Source of the DNA: JAJAZB01 sp964244295
GTDB lineage: Bacteria; Bacteroidota; Bacteroidia; Cytophagales; Spirosomataceae
Assembly: GCA_964244295.1 (NCBI GenBank)
Contig: CAXTIG010000032.1
Coordinates: forward strand, 19,068 to 83,067
Direction of reading: 5' to 3'
Length of the DNA stretch: 64,000 nt
The notes under the pieces were generated by a model. That model saw only the letters and a list, made by a program, of their open reading frames with translations, ran no database searches and was not told where the DNA came from. Shown piece after piece: positions 40,626 through 49,756 of this stretch. A program made the translations under genes and the position numbers. Each line of letters opens with the position of its first letter. The first letter of the stretch is position 1.

Positions 40626-42434
40626 ATGCTCCGACGGATTGCCTTTGCCCTGCCTTTTCTATTCCTGCCAACTCTGGCACCATCCCAATCCACCAACCCC
40701 CGTATCGCGCAGGTTGAAAACAGCCTGCTGCCCTACGTGCCCGTCGAGGGCCTGAAGGGCTGGAACCTGCCCGAACGTATGAAGTTCCACCGGGTGCCGG
40801 GCCTGAGCATCGCCGTTATCCGCGACTACAAAATCGACTGGACCAAAGCCTACGGTCTCGCGGACACCATGAAGCGAATCCAAGTCACGACGGAAACGAT
40901 GTTCTCGGCGGGGTCGATTTCCAAACTCGTGGCCGCCGTGGCCGCGCTGAAATTGGTCGAGGAGGGAAAACTAACGCTGGATTCGCCCATCAACGCCAGC
41001 CTCCGGTCGTGGAAACTGGCGGAGAGCGACTTCACCCGCACCACGCCAGTCACCCTTCAGATGCTACTCAGCCACCGGGGCGGCACGAGCCAGTCGGCCT
41101 ACTTCGGCTTCACGCCCGACCACCAGCCACTGCCTTCAGTCGTAGACATTTTATCGGGGAAACCGGGTACGGAAAGTCGCCCCGTCGTTGTCAACAGCGC
41201 CCCCAACGGGGAATTTCGCTACTCAGGGGGCGGCTACCTGGTGGCCCAACTGGCGATGATGGACGCGACGGGGCAGGACTTTGCGTCGTTGACCGGGAAA
41301 ACCGTTTTCCAAAAACTAGGCATGGCCCACACCACCTTCGCGCAACCCCTGCCGAAGCAGTTCGCCCGGAACGCCTCGTGGGCGTATTCGGAGAATGCCT
41401 GGTTTAAAGGAATGCCCTACGTGTACCCGCAGCAGGCCCCGGCGGGGCTGTACTCGACCCCGACCGACCTGGCGCGCCTGCTCATCGACCTTCAAAACAG
41501 CTACCGGGGCAAAAAAGGGCTGCTGTCGGCGGCGTCCGTCCGGGCCATGCTGACGCCGCAGGCGCTGGTTTCCGACGGGGCCTACCGGGAAGAAATTGGG
41601 CTGGGCGCGTTTCTCCTGCAACGCAGCCTCAACCAAGCCCCGGAGGGCCGCTACTTCGAGCATACGGGCGTTAACGCCGGATTTTTGGCCTACGCCCTCG
41701 GCAGCGTGACGGGTGGCAACGGCGTCGTGATTATGATGAACAACGACGGCGGGGCGGGCGAGTTGGGCAGGGAAATCCGGCGGGCGGTGGCGAAAGTCTA
41801 CCACTGGCCCCGTTTCCTGCCCGACGCCATCGAGCCGGTGGCGCTGGCCGATGCAGACCTGAATTCCTACGTGGGCCGGTTCAAACGGGGAGCCGACGAG
41901 GTGGTTTCGTTTCGTCGGGAAAATAACTTTCTCGTGGAAACCATCAACGACGGCAACCCGATTCTCTGCGTTCCGGTGGGCCGCGACACCGTTGCCTTCA
42001 CCGACTACACCCTACGGGGGCTGTTTGAGCGGGGACCATCGGGTCGGGTCGATTCGTTTCGGGTGGAAGGCAGCGCCCGCGCCATGCCGCGCCTGGCCGA
42101 AGGCGAGTATGTGCCCAACGAACTACTCCGCCTGGGCCGAATCGCGGAGGCCGTGGAGGGCTACCGCCGCCTGAACCTCAACGAGTACCAACTCACGTAC
42201 ATGGCCTACGAGTTTTTAAACCGCCGACCGGCCAATCTCAACGCAGCGGAAGGAATCTTGGGCCTGGCCCGGCAGCAGTTTCCGGAGTCCGCCATCGTGT
42301 ACGCCCGCTGGGGGGATTTGTACGAAAAACGGGGTCAGAAACCGGAAGCCATCGAAGCGTACCAAACGGCGCTGAAGTACAATCCCTCGGACGAGGAAAT
42401 TAAAGGAAAGCTGGCGGGGTTGGCGGGGCGATGA
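40626..42434 (+). CDS. Exported beta-lactamase-fold serine hydrolase with TPR tail
   Basis: Encodes 602 residues from ATG 40626 with a signal peptide (RRIAFALPFLFLPTLAPSQS). The class C beta-lactamase/DD-peptidase-like domain has nucleophile Ser97 and Lys100 in SISK, a Tyr motif in FRYSGGGYLVA, and HTGVNAGF as third box. The C-terminal ~100 residues contain TPR-like helices (AIVYARWGDLYEKRGQKPEA, IEAYQTALKYNPSDEEIKGK). It may be an esterase or peptidase in the periplasm. It follows the membrane AraC regulator by 22 bp. Confidence 0.9.
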   Translation: MLRRIAFALPFLFLPTLAPSQSTNPRIAQVENSLLPYVPVEGLKGWNLPERMKFHRVPGLSIAVIRDYKIDWTKAYGLADTMKRIQVTTETMFSAGSISKLVAAVAALKLVEEGKLTLDSPINASLRSWKLAESDFTRTTPVTLQMLLSHRGGTSQSAYFGFTPDHQPLPSVVDILSGKPGTESRPVVVNSAPNGEFRYSGGGYLVAQLAMMDATGQDFASLTGKTVFQKLGMAHTTFAQPLPKQFARNASWAYSENAWFKGMPYVYPQQAPAGLYSTPTDLARLLIDLQNSYRGKKGLLSAASVRAMLTPQALVSDGAYREEIGLGAFLLQRSLNQAPEGRYFEHTGVNAGFLAYALGSVTGGNGVVIMMNNDGGAGELGREIRRAVAKVYHWPRFLPDAIEPVALADADLNSYVGRFKRGADEVVSFRRENNFLVETINDGNPILCVPVGRDTVAFTDYTLRGLFERGPSGRVDSFRVEGSARAMPRLAEGEYVPNELLRLGRIAEAVEGYRRLNLNEYQLTYMAYEFLNRRPANLNAAEGILGLARQQFPESAIVYARWGDLYEKRGQKPEAIEAYQTALKYNPSDEEIKGKLAGLAGR

Positions 42435-42480
42435 AAGGCCAATTATGCAAGTCTATCACGGCGGTTGCGATACCATCCCG

Positions 42481-43656
42481 TCACTCGTACACCCCAAAGC
42501 GTTTCAACTGGCCGGGCAGCGTGGCGATGCTACACAAAAAAACACCTGGTCGGAGTTCGTCGTCGCTGCCGCTGGGGGTAACGACCAACAGCGGGGGATT
42601 GCCCAAATCCTGCAAAGCCAGGGTGTTGCCTTTGCTCAGGGTGGGTAGGTTTGAGAGTTTGATTTCGAGCGCGAGCACGATGCTGCCGCCCTGTTCCAGC
42701 ACCAGGTCGAGTTCGGAGCCTTGCTGCGTCCGGTAAAAATAGGCCCGTGTGCGCGTACCCAACACGGCCACCACCTGTTGAACCACGTAGCCTTCCCAGG
42801 ACCCACCCGCCACGGGATGCCCCAGCAGCGCTTCTTCGTCGTAAAGCCGCAGCAGGTGATGCACCATGCCCGAATCGCGCACGTAGGCTTTGGGCGCTTT
42901 GGTCAGCCGTTTGCCCAAGTTAACGAAATACGGCTCCAAGCGCCGAACCAAAAAGGCTTGTTCCAGAAAATCCACGTAACGTTGCACGGTCGTCACGGCC
43001 AGCCCCAAGGAGTTGGCCAGGTTGGCGTAGTTGAGCAACCCGCCCTGCTGACTGGCCAGCATGGTCAGGAGCCGCCGCACCAGGTCGGGTGCCGCTGCTA
43101 GCCCCAACTGCGGCAAATCACGTTGCAGATACGTCGCCACAAACGATTCGAACCAGTCGCGCAGGCGTTTGGCGGAAGGAGCCAGGTACGCTTCCGGGAA
43201 ACCGCCGCGCAGCCAGTGCAGCCGATAAGTGGCCGAATCGGGCAGTTCTTCGAGCAGAAGCGGATGCATTTCCAGGTAAATCACTCGTCCGGCCAGCGAC
43301 TCCGAACTGCTGCGTAACAACGTCGGCGAGGCCGAACCCAACAGCAGAAACCGACCCGCGACCCGGTGTTGGTCGATGAGGCCGCGCAGCACCGGAAACA
43401 GGTCGGGGAGTTGCTGCACTTCGTCAAAAATCACCGTCTGTTCGAATCGGGTACTCAGGTAAAGTTCCGGGTCGGGACTGAGCCGACTGCGTTGCGAGGG
43501 GAGTTCCAGGTCGAGGTAAACCGAGGGGCGCGGCAACCGAGGCTGGAGGGTTTTCACCAGCGTCGTTTTCCCGACCTGACGCGGCCCAACCACGACCACC
43601 GCCGGGAAGTAGCGAATTTGTTCGAGGAGATGGTCTTCCAGTAGGCGTCGAATCAT
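42481..43656 (-). CDS. AAA_14/DUF4143 ATP-binding protein
   Basis: Encodes 391 residues. Walker A is VVGPRQVGKTTLV (22-34) and Walker B lies in FEQTVIFDEVQQLPDL. A DUF4143 C-terminal domain follows (ANLANSLGLAVTTVQRYVDF, then GYVVQQVVAVLGTRTRAYFY and LDLVLEQGGSIVLALEIKLS, a PD-(D/E)xK-like strand pattern). These proteins are frequent in Bacteroidota and Archaea; their role is unsettled, with suggestions of ATP-driven nuclease or regulator. It stands alone on its strand. Confidence 0.9.
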   Translation of the reverse strand: MIRRLLEDHLLEQIRYFPAVVVVGPRQVGKTTLVKTLQPRLPRPSVYLDLELPSQRSRLSPDPELYLSTRFEQTVIFDEVQQLPDLFPVLRGLIDQHRVAGRFLLLGSASPTLLRSSSESLAGRVIYLEMHPLLLEELPDSATYRLHWLRGGFPEAYLAPSAKRLRDWFESFVATYLQRDLPQLGLAAAPDLVRRLLTMLASQQGGLLNYANLANSLGLAVTTVQRYVDFLEQAFLVRRLEPYFVNLGKRLTKAPKAYVRDSGMVHHLLRLYDEEALLGHPVAGGSWEGYVVQQVVAVLGTRTRAYFYRTQQGSELDLVLEQGGSIVLALEIKLSNLPTLSKGNTLALQDLGNPPLLVVTPSGSDDELRPGVFLCSIATLPGQLKRFGVYE

Positions 43657-43763
43657 GGATAAAATTCATGTAAATTTTTCACACTGCGAAAGATTTACTT
43701 GGAAATTCTTTTGACCTTTTTCAAACTTCACCGTCTGGTAACGCCTCCTCCCGCCAACTTTCG

Positions 43764-43771
43764 TAGTTTCG
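43764..43771 (+). promoter_or_regulatory. Putative -7 promoter element
   Basis: TAGTTTCG in the shared context ctttcgtagttt, 23 bp before the start of the YncE/phosphoesterase gene. Confidence 0.35.
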
Positions 43772-43794
43772 CCGGTACAAAATCACCTCGCCGC

Positions 43795-46251
43795 ATGAAC
43801 CGCTTCAGCCCCCTGTTTTTCCTCCTGGTCCTGCTCGCCTGCGAGCGCCCCCGGCAGGCCGCCGTGGACACCCAACTCCTCCAGCAACTCGCCGCCAAAC
43901 GGGTGAAGCTCCCCAACGGCTGGAGCCTCACGCCCGTCGGGCGGAGCGTGCCGCTGGGCGATTTGCCGCTCAACCTCGTCGTGTCGCCGAGCGGGAAGTA
44001 CCTGGCCGTGACCAACAACGGACAGAGTACCCAGAGCATCCAGTTGATTGACGCGGCCTCGGAAAAAGTGTTGTCCACCGTCGAAATTCCGAAATCCTGG
44101 GTGGGGTTGGCCTTCAGCCGGGATGAAAAAACGCTGTACGCCTCCGGCGGAAACGACAACCGCGTGGCGATTTTTCGGGTTGAAAACGGCGCGTTGCGGG
44201 CCGATTCGAGCATTGCCCTCGGCAAGCCCTGGCCCAACAAAATCTCCCCCGCCGGACTCTGCGTCGACGAGGCCCGAAACCGGCTCTACGTCGTCACCAA
44301 AGACGACCGGGCGCTGTACGAAGTGAGTTTGACCGAGAAAAAAGTAACCCGCCGCACCGAACTCCCCGCCGAAGCCTACACCTGCCTGCTTTCGCCGAAC
44401 GGTCAGGAACTGTACGTGTCACTTTGGGGCGGAAAAAAGGTACTGGTCTTCAACCCCGAAAGCGCCCAACTCGTGGGTGAAATCAGCACCGAAGGCCACC
44501 CGAACGATTTGGTGTTGAGCAAAAACGGGAAAACCCTGTTCGTCGCCAACGCCACCGAAAACTCGGTCTCGGTCATCGACGTGGCCGGGCGGCGGGTGCT
44601 GGAAACCATCGGCACCGCGCTCTACCCCGACGCCCCGGCGGGCAGCACGCCCAACGGCCTGGCGCTGTCGGGCGACGAAAAAACCCTGTACGTCGCCAAC
44701 GCCGACAACAACTGCCTGGCGGTGTTCGACGTAGCCACGCCGGGCCGCAGCCGCCCGCGCGGGTTCATCCCCACCGGCTGGTACCCCACGAGCGTGAAGA
44801 CGCTGGGCAACCGCGTGTTCGTGACCAATGGCAAGGGCTTCAGTTCGCTCCCCAACCCTAAAGGCCCGCGTCCGTTGAGCCGGAAAGAAGCCCAGGCCAA
44901 AGGCCCCAACCCCGCCGCCAACGACCGCAGCCAGTACATCGGCGGGCTGTTCAAGGGAACACTTTCCTTTTTTGAAGAACCAACCGAGCCGCAACTGGCC
45001 ACGTTTTCGAGCCTCGTTTACCAAAACTCGCCGTATTCCAAAACCCGCGAACGGGAATCGGAGGGAGAGCCGGGTAATCCGATACCCAGTCGGGTGGGGG
45101 AGCGGTCGCCCATCAAGTACGTATTTTACATCATTAAGGAAAATCGCACCTACGACCAGGTTTTCGGCGACCTGAAAGACGGCAACGGCGACCCCAGCCT
45201 CTGTCTTTTCCCCGAAAAAACGACTCCCAACCAGCACGCCCTGGCCCGTGAGTTCGCCCTGCTCGATAACTTTTACGTGGACGCCGAAGTGAGCGCCGAC
45301 GGCCACAACTGGAGCACGGCGGCCTACGCCAACGATTTCGTCGAAAAAACCTGGCCTACGTCCTACGGCGGGCGCGGCGGCACCTACGACTACGAGGGCG
45401 GGCGGCCCATCGCCTACCCCGAAAAAGGCTTCATCTGGGATTATTGCCAGCGGGCCAACGTCAGCTATCGCAGCTACGGCGAGTTTGGGCACAGCGGCAA
45501 AGCCACCGTGCCGGGGCTGGAAGGGCACGTGGCCCCCGGCTACCCCGGCTGGGATTTGGGCATCAAAGACGTGACCCGCGAGCAAGCCTGGGAAACCGAG
45601 TTCGACTCGCTGCTGGCTAAAAACGCGGTGCCGCGCTTCAACCTACTCCGCATGGGCAACGACCACACCTCCGGCGCGGCCCTAGGCAAACCCACCCCCG
45701 AAGCCGCCGTGGCCGACAACGACCTGGCCGTGGGTCGCTTCGTGGAGCACCTTTCAAAAAGTCCGATTTGGAAGGAATCCGTCGTGTTCGTACTCGAAGA
45801 CGACGCCCAGAACGGAGCCGACCACGTGGACGCGCACCGCTCGCCGGTGCTGGTCGTGAGCGCCTACACCAAGCGCCGCCACGTGGAGCACACGGCCTAC
45901 ACCACCTCCGGCGTGTTGCGCACCATCGAACTGATTCTGGGCCTGCCGCCGATGAGCCAGTACGACGCCGGGGCCACGCCGCTCTGGCGTTGTTTCCAGA
46001 AAACCCCCGACCTGACGACCTTCACCGCCCGCCCTTCCAATCTGGATTTGAACGAAGTGAACGTGGCCGTCAACCGCAATTCACGCCGGATGAATGGGCT
46101 GGATTTGGCCCGCGAAGACGCCATTCCCGATTTGAAATTCAATCAAATCGTTTGGCAAACGGTGCGGGGGCTGAACAGCCGGATGCCCCCGCCGAGGCGG
46201 AGCGCGTTCGTGCGGGTGGCGGAAAAAGAGGAGGACGAGGACGACGATTGA
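43795..46251 (+). CDS. YncE-type propeller fused to phosphoesterase domain lipoprotein
   Basis: Encodes 818 residues from ATG 43795, which opens a lipoprotein signal (LFFLLVLLAC, Cys16). Residues ~55-390 are a YVTN/NHL-type beta-propeller (YLAVTNNGQSTQSIQLIDAA, KTLFVANATENSVSVIDVAG). Residues ~440-800 form an alkaline phosphatase/phosphoesterase-like domain (VFYIIKENRTYDQVFGDLKD, DNFYVDAEVSADGHNWSTAA, SVVFVLEDDAQNGADHVDAH). The tail is strongly acidic (EKEEDEDDD). It is likely tethered to the envelope and hydrolyses phosphoesters; the substrate is unknown. A bidirectional terminator follows. Confidence 0.9.
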   Translation: MNRFSPLFFLLVLLACERPRQAAVDTQLLQQLAAKRVKLPNGWSLTPVGRSVPLGDLPLNLVVSPSGKYLAVTNNGQSTQSIQLIDAASEKVLSTVEIPKSWVGLAFSRDEKTLYASGGNDNRVAIFRVENGALRADSSIALGKPWPNKISPAGLCVDEARNRLYVVTKDDRALYEVSLTEKKVTRRTELPAEAYTCLLSPNGQELYVSLWGGKKVLVFNPESAQLVGEISTEGHPNDLVLSKNGKTLFVANATENSVSVIDVAGRRVLETIGTALYPDAPAGSTPNGLALSGDEKTLYVANADNNCLAVFDVATPGRSRPRGFIPTGWYPTSVKTLGNRVFVTNGKGFSSLPNPKGPRPLSRKEAQAKGPNPAANDRSQYIGGLFKGTLSFFEEPTEPQLATFSSLVYQNSPYSKTRERESEGEPGNPIPSRVGERSPIKYVFYIIKENRTYDQVFGDLKDGNGDPSLCLFPEKTTPNQHALAREFALLDNFYVDAEVSADGHNWSTAAYANDFVEKTWPTSYGGRGGTYDYEGGRPIAYPEKGFIWDYCQRANVSYRSYGEFGHSGKATVPGLEGHVAPGYPGWDLGIKDVTREQAWETEFDSLLAKNAVPRFNLLRMGNDHTSGAALGKPTPEAAVADNDLAVGRFVEHLSKSPIWKESVVFVLEDDAQNGADHVDAHRSPVLVVSAYTKRRHVEHTAYTTSGVLRTIELILGLPPMSQYDAGATPLWRCFQKTPDLTTFTARPSNLDLNEVNVAVNRNSRRMNGLDLAREDAIPDLKFNQIVWQTVRGLNSRMPPPRRSAFVRVAEKEEDEDDD

Positions 46252-46260
46252 TGCCTGAAC

Positions 46261-46300
46261 AAGCAAAAGAGGCCAAACCGCAGTTTGGCCTCTTTTGCTT
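46261..46300. terminator. Bidirectional terminator
   Basis: 18-bp perfect arms aagcaaaagaggccaaac and gtttggcctcttttgctt around the loop cgca, between convergent genes ending at 46251 and 46320. A- and T-rich outer ends fit both strands. Confidence 0.88.
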
Positions 46301-46319
46301 TTCAAAAAATCTCAATCCC

Positions 46320-46622
46320 TCAGGCCGGGAGTTTCGCCGCCAGCAAATCCACCATCTCGATGGTCGGCGGTTGCGAGAGTAGTTCGTCGGCGTTGGCCAT
46401 CAGGGCCGCCGCAATCGGGCCGGAGAGGTGCGCCTGACGGCCTTCGTCGGCGGGGAAGGTGTCGAAAATACCGAAGGTGGACGGCCCCAGTTGGAGGGCG
46501 TACCAGGTGACGGTGTCCGGCTCTTGCTGCGCTAAGGCCAGACCTCCGCGAAGAAAATCGGCGACGGCGGTTTCTTTGCCGGGCTTGGCTTCCAGCCGCA
46601 CCAGCAGGGCTACGTTGACCAT
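46320..46622 (-). CDS. Antibiotic biosynthesis monooxygenase (ABM)-type protein
   Basis: Encodes 100 residues from ATG 46622, chosen because the ABM domain begins immediately (VNVALLVRLEAKPGKETAVA); the longer frame adds 20 residues unlike the family. Other landmarks: EPDTVTWYALQLGPSTFGIF and a helix HLSGPIAAALMANADELLSQ. The fold is a dimeric ferredoxin-like barrel; members include quinol monooxygenases and heme-degrading enzymes, with function here unassigned. Confidence 0.8.
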   Translation of the reverse strand: MVNVALLVRLEAKPGKETAVADFLRGGLALAQQEPDTVTWYALQLGPSTFGIFDTFPADEGRQAHLSGPIAAALMANADELLSQPPTIEMVDLLAAKLPA

Positions 46623-46802
46623 GTGTTTGGGATTGTGGTGAATACGTCCGTTGAATGTCACGAAGGTATCCTGATTAACCACCGAACGAGGAGAATGTTC
46701 GCCGAGGGAGGAGGCATTTTCTTCGGCAATCGGGGACAGCCGGTGTTGCGGGCCAGGGGGAAGCGCCGTAGTTTTGAGGCATCACCCCGCTTCTACTCGA
46801 CC

Positions 46803-47270
46803 ATGAAAACACTCCTTGCCCTCCTGAGCCTGCTGCTGCTTTTTGTTTCCTGCAAAAAACCGGGTGAAAACGACCCGCCCATCGAACCCGACCCCATCAC
46901 CGCCCAAGCGCTGCTCACCGAAGCGCGGTACTTCACGGTGCTGAAAGAGGAGGTGACCTTCGCCGACGGCACCACCCAATCGACCAATACCGGCCTGGTC
47001 GCCTGCCTAGACGACAACCAACTTCTATTCAAAAAAGACGGCACGTACGAGAAAAATGATGGCCCCCTGATTTGCGTACCGGGTAGCCCGTTCATTCTCG
47101 ACGAAGGGTTGTGGGAACTGACCGACAACAACCAAAAATTGGGTCTCAGACGCCGCAATACCTCGGCCTTCATCCGCTACGACGTCACCGAACTCACCGC
47201 TGCGCGGTTGAGCTACGAGTTGAAAGATACCTTCGGGTCCGTGTACCGGTTTAGTTATCGGAGGAATTGA
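46803..47270 (+). CDS. Lipoprotein with lipocalin-like beta domain
   Basis: Encodes 155 residues from ATG 46803. Signal and lipobox are clear (LLALLSLLLLFVSCKK). The mature protein has alternating strands (LTEARYFTVLKEEVTFADGT, then DNQLLFKKDGTYEKNDG and WELTDNNQKLGLRR), ending FGSVYRFSYRRN, like the lipocalin-like DUF4488/DUF5004 group of Bacteroidota. Role unknown. It lies 31 bp from the convergent RluA gene. Confidence 0.75.
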   Translation: MKTLLALLSLLLLFVSCKKPGENDPPIEPDPITAQALLTEARYFTVLKEEVTFADGTTQSTNTGLVACLDDNQLLFKKDGTYEKNDGPLICVPGSPFILDEGLWELTDNNQKLGLRRRNTSAFIRYDVTELTAARLSYELKDTFGSVYRFSYRRN

Positions 47271-47301
47271 GGGGCTTCGACGAAGACCTAATAGGTCTTT
47301 T

Positions 47302-48201
47302 TCACCGAAACAACTTCAAAAACGCCCCCGGCACCGCCGTTTCAAACCGCAGGGCCTCGCCCGTGATGGGATGCCCGAAGGCCAGCACCCAGGCGTGCAG
47401 GCCCAGCCGTCCGAGCGGGTCGGTAGTCGCGCCGTACTTGCGGTCGCCGACGACGGGGTGGCCCAATTCCTGGAGGTGAACCCGAATTTGGTTTTTGCGC
47501 CCGGTTTCCAGTTCGACCTGAAGCAGCGAATGCCGGGCGCTTTGATTCAGCGTCTGGTAATGCGTCACGGCCCACTGGCCGTTGCGCGGATTCTGGTCGG
47601 AATACACGATGAGCGCCTTGCTTTCGCGCAGGTACGAACTCACGGTGCCTTCGGGTGGGTGCAGCACGCCCTCGGTCACGGCGAGGTACGTTCGCTCGTC
47701 GATGGCTTCCTGCCAGGCTTGTTGCAAACGCTGCTGCACGAGCGGCGTTTTGGCAAACAGCAACAGTCCTGACGTATCGCGGTCGAGCCGGTGAACGACG
47801 AAAATTTTATTGCCGGGGTGTTTTTGTTTCAAATACCCGCTCAGGAGGCTGTACGCTGTAATCAGCTTTTGCTTTTCGGTGGCGATGGAAAGCAGGCCCG
47901 CCGCTTTTTCAACCACGATCAGGTGTTCGTCTTCAAACACCACCCGCAGGCCCCGGAGCCTGGGTTCGGGGGCGGCCCGAACCCAGGCCACTTCGACCTG
48001 CTGGCCGGGGGCCAAACCGAGGTTATACTGAGTTGTGGCCTGACCGTCCACCGAGATTTGTCGGTTTTTGAGCAGGGATTTCACGTCATTCCGGGTTTTT
48101 TGGGGAAGTTTTTCGATCAAAAAAAGAAGCAACTCCGCTGGTTCCGTAACGGCGAGGCGGGTGGGGACGGCTGGTTTGGCGGAGCGTGGAGTGGGGGGCA
48201 T
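47302..48201 (-). CDS. RluA-family pseudouridine synthase
   Basis: Encodes 299 residues. An S4-like RNA-binding domain (PQKTRNDVKSLLKNRQISVD) is followed by the catalytic domain with the motif FVVHRLDRDTSGLLLFA, catalytic Asp140, and the C-terminal GRKNQIRVHLQELGHPVVGD block that binds uridine. It isomerises uridine in rRNA or tRNA; which of RluA/C/D it corresponds to cannot be decided. A hairpin separates it from the MFS gene upstream. Confidence 0.93.
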   Translation of the reverse strand: MPPTPRSAKPAVPTRLAVTEPAELLLFLIEKLPQKTRNDVKSLLKNRQISVDGQATTQYNLGLAPGQQVEVAWVRAAPEPRLRGLRVVFEDEHLIVVEKAAGLLSIATEKQKLITAYSLLSGYLKQKHPGNKIFVVHRLDRDTSGLLLFAKTPLVQQRLQQAWQEAIDERTYLAVTEGVLHPPEGTVSSYLRESKALIVYSDQNPRNGQWAVTHYQTLNQSARHSLLQVELETGRKNQIRVHLQELGHPVVGDRKYGATTDPLGRLGLHAWVLAFGHPITGEALRFETAVPGAFLKLFR

Positions 48202-48226
48202 TTAATAAAGTTTTGAAAATGATTTT

Positions 48227-48291
48227 TTTTTCCGCCAAGCTGTCATCCTGAGCTTGGCGAACAAGCTCAGGATGACAGCTTGGCGGAAAAA
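48227..48291. repeat. REP-like hairpin with 29-bp arms, terminator-like
   Basis: Arms at 48227-48255 and 48263-48291 are perfectly complementary around a 7-base loop, with T-rich and A-rich outer ends. The tip shares tgtcatcctgag with the hairpin at 12130. It lies between the MFS and RluA genes, both on the minus strand, and on that strand it ends in a T-run. Confidence 0.85.
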
Positions 48292-48302
48292 TCCAACGCC
48301 TT

Positions 48303-49574
48303 TCACACCGCCGCCAGCTCCTCACTCACCTCCCGCTCCAAACTCTGGGTCGGGTCGATAACCAGCCAGAGCAAGGCACTGCACAGCAATAGGCCCGCCA
48401 CCAGGAAGAGCGGGGCGTTGTAATCGCCCGTGACGGTGACGATTCGTCCGAACAACACCGATAGAAAAAACGCGCCCAGTTGCCCGGCGGTGTTCATGGC
48501 TCCGGCCACCGTGCCCGCCCGGCTGCGGCCCACATCGACGCACACGGCGAAGGCCACCGGCAGCGTCAGGTCTTTGAAGGCCATGCCCACGGCCAGCAGA
48601 ATGGCCGCCGTCCGGTTGTCGGTGGTGAGTGAGGCCGTTAAAATAATGAGGCTCGACAAGCCCATGCCCAGCAGCCCCACCGCCCGCCGACCGACTTTCA
48701 GGCCGTAGCGTTTGGCTAGCCAGTCACTGGCGTAGCCGCCGGTGAAACAGCCGATAGCCCCCAGAAAAAAAGGCAGCGTGGTGAAGTACTTCATTTCGTT
48801 TTCCGAAAAATGCCGTCCTTCCTGGAGGTACGTGGGCAGCCAGGCTGAGAAGAAAAAGGCCCCGTACATGAAAAAATGGAACATCAGCAAAATGGCCCAC
48901 AAATTCCGGCTGCGGAGTAAGGCCTTCCAGGGAAAATGGTGCCCGTGCTGATCGGCGCGGTAGCGGCGTCCGGCTTCGATGTAGTTTTTTTCTTCAGGGG
49001 AAATCCCCGGTTGTTCGTGCGGAAAATCCCGGAACCAGAGGTACCAGGCCCCCGCCCAGACCAGGCCCAGCGCGGCCATCACCGCAAACGATGCCCGCCA
49101 GCCGAAGGCAATCGACACCGGCACCACCACGAGCGGAGCCAACGCCCCGCCCAGCCGTCCGGCGGCCCAGATGAAGGCCTGCGCCCGGCCCGTTTCGACA
49201 GCGGGAAACCAGCGGGCCACCACGATGGAGGCGTTGGGATACGCCCCGGCCTCGCCCACTCCAAACAGAAACCGCACCACCAGCAAGTACACGAAACTCG
49301 TGGCCGTGCCCGTGAGCGCCGTGAATCCCGACCACCACACGACCACCCGCGTGAGCACCCGGCGCGGCCCGAGGCGGTCGCCGAGGGCACCGGTCGGAAT
49401 CTCAAACAGGGCGTAGGCCAGCGCGAAGGCCCCCAGCACCCAGCCAAACTGCTCGGTGCTGAGGCCGAGGTCCTTTTTCATCCGCACCCCGACCACGGAA
49501 ATGCAGACGCGGTCGAGGTAGGTGATGATCGACAAAAAAAATAGGAATCCGAGAACGCGGTACCGGGTGGGCAT
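48303..49574 (-). CDS. MFS transporter, anion:cation symporter-like
   Basis: Encodes 423 residues with about twelve membrane segments. It has the ACS-type start (FLFFLSIITYLDRVCISVVG), the motif-A-like GALGDRLGPRRVLTRV and the RFLFGVGEAGAYPNASIVVA block typical of hexuronate/glucarate-type symporters. It probably imports an organic anion such as a sugar acid with H+ or Na+; the substrate is unknown. A TAGTTTCG box (49603-49610) in the shared ctttcgtagttt context lies 29 bp upstream. Confidence 0.92.
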   Translation of the reverse strand: MPTRYRVLGFLFFLSIITYLDRVCISVVGVRMKKDLGLSTEQFGWVLGAFALAYALFEIPTGALGDRLGPRRVLTRVVVWWSGFTALTGTATSFVYLLVVRFLFGVGEAGAYPNASIVVARWFPAVETGRAQAFIWAAGRLGGALAPLVVVPVSIAFGWRASFAVMAALGLVWAGAWYLWFRDFPHEQPGISPEEKNYIEAGRRYRADQHGHHFPWKALLRSRNLWAILLMFHFFMYGAFFFSAWLPTYLQEGRHFSENEMKYFTTLPFFLGAIGCFTGGYASDWLAKRYGLKVGRRAVGLLGMGLSSLIILTASLTTDNRTAAILLAVGMAFKDLTLPVAFAVCVDVGRSRAGTVAGAMNTAGQLGAFFLSVLFGRIVTVTGDYNAPLFLVAGLLLCSALLWLVIDPTQSLEREVSEELAAV

Positions 49575-49602
49575 GGGTGGGAGGGAGGACGTGGTGGGTG
49601 GC

Positions 49603-49610
49603 CGAAACTA
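49603..49610 (-). promoter_or_regulatory. Putative -7 promoter element
   Basis: Minus strand TAGTTTCG, in the same ctttcgtagttt context as at 39467 and 43764, upstream of the MFS gene. Confidence 0.35.
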
Positions 49611-49756
49611 CGAAAGCGAGCGGGGAAACGAAAGGAGCCACCAGAGATACTTGCCGCCTTCGTGTCCATGCCAGAAATGGCCATCAAGTCTCTTTTGCTT
49701 CCCTGCCCGCCGCCGCTTGTCGTGCAAATAGTGCGCAAAAGCGACTCAGCAAGATT

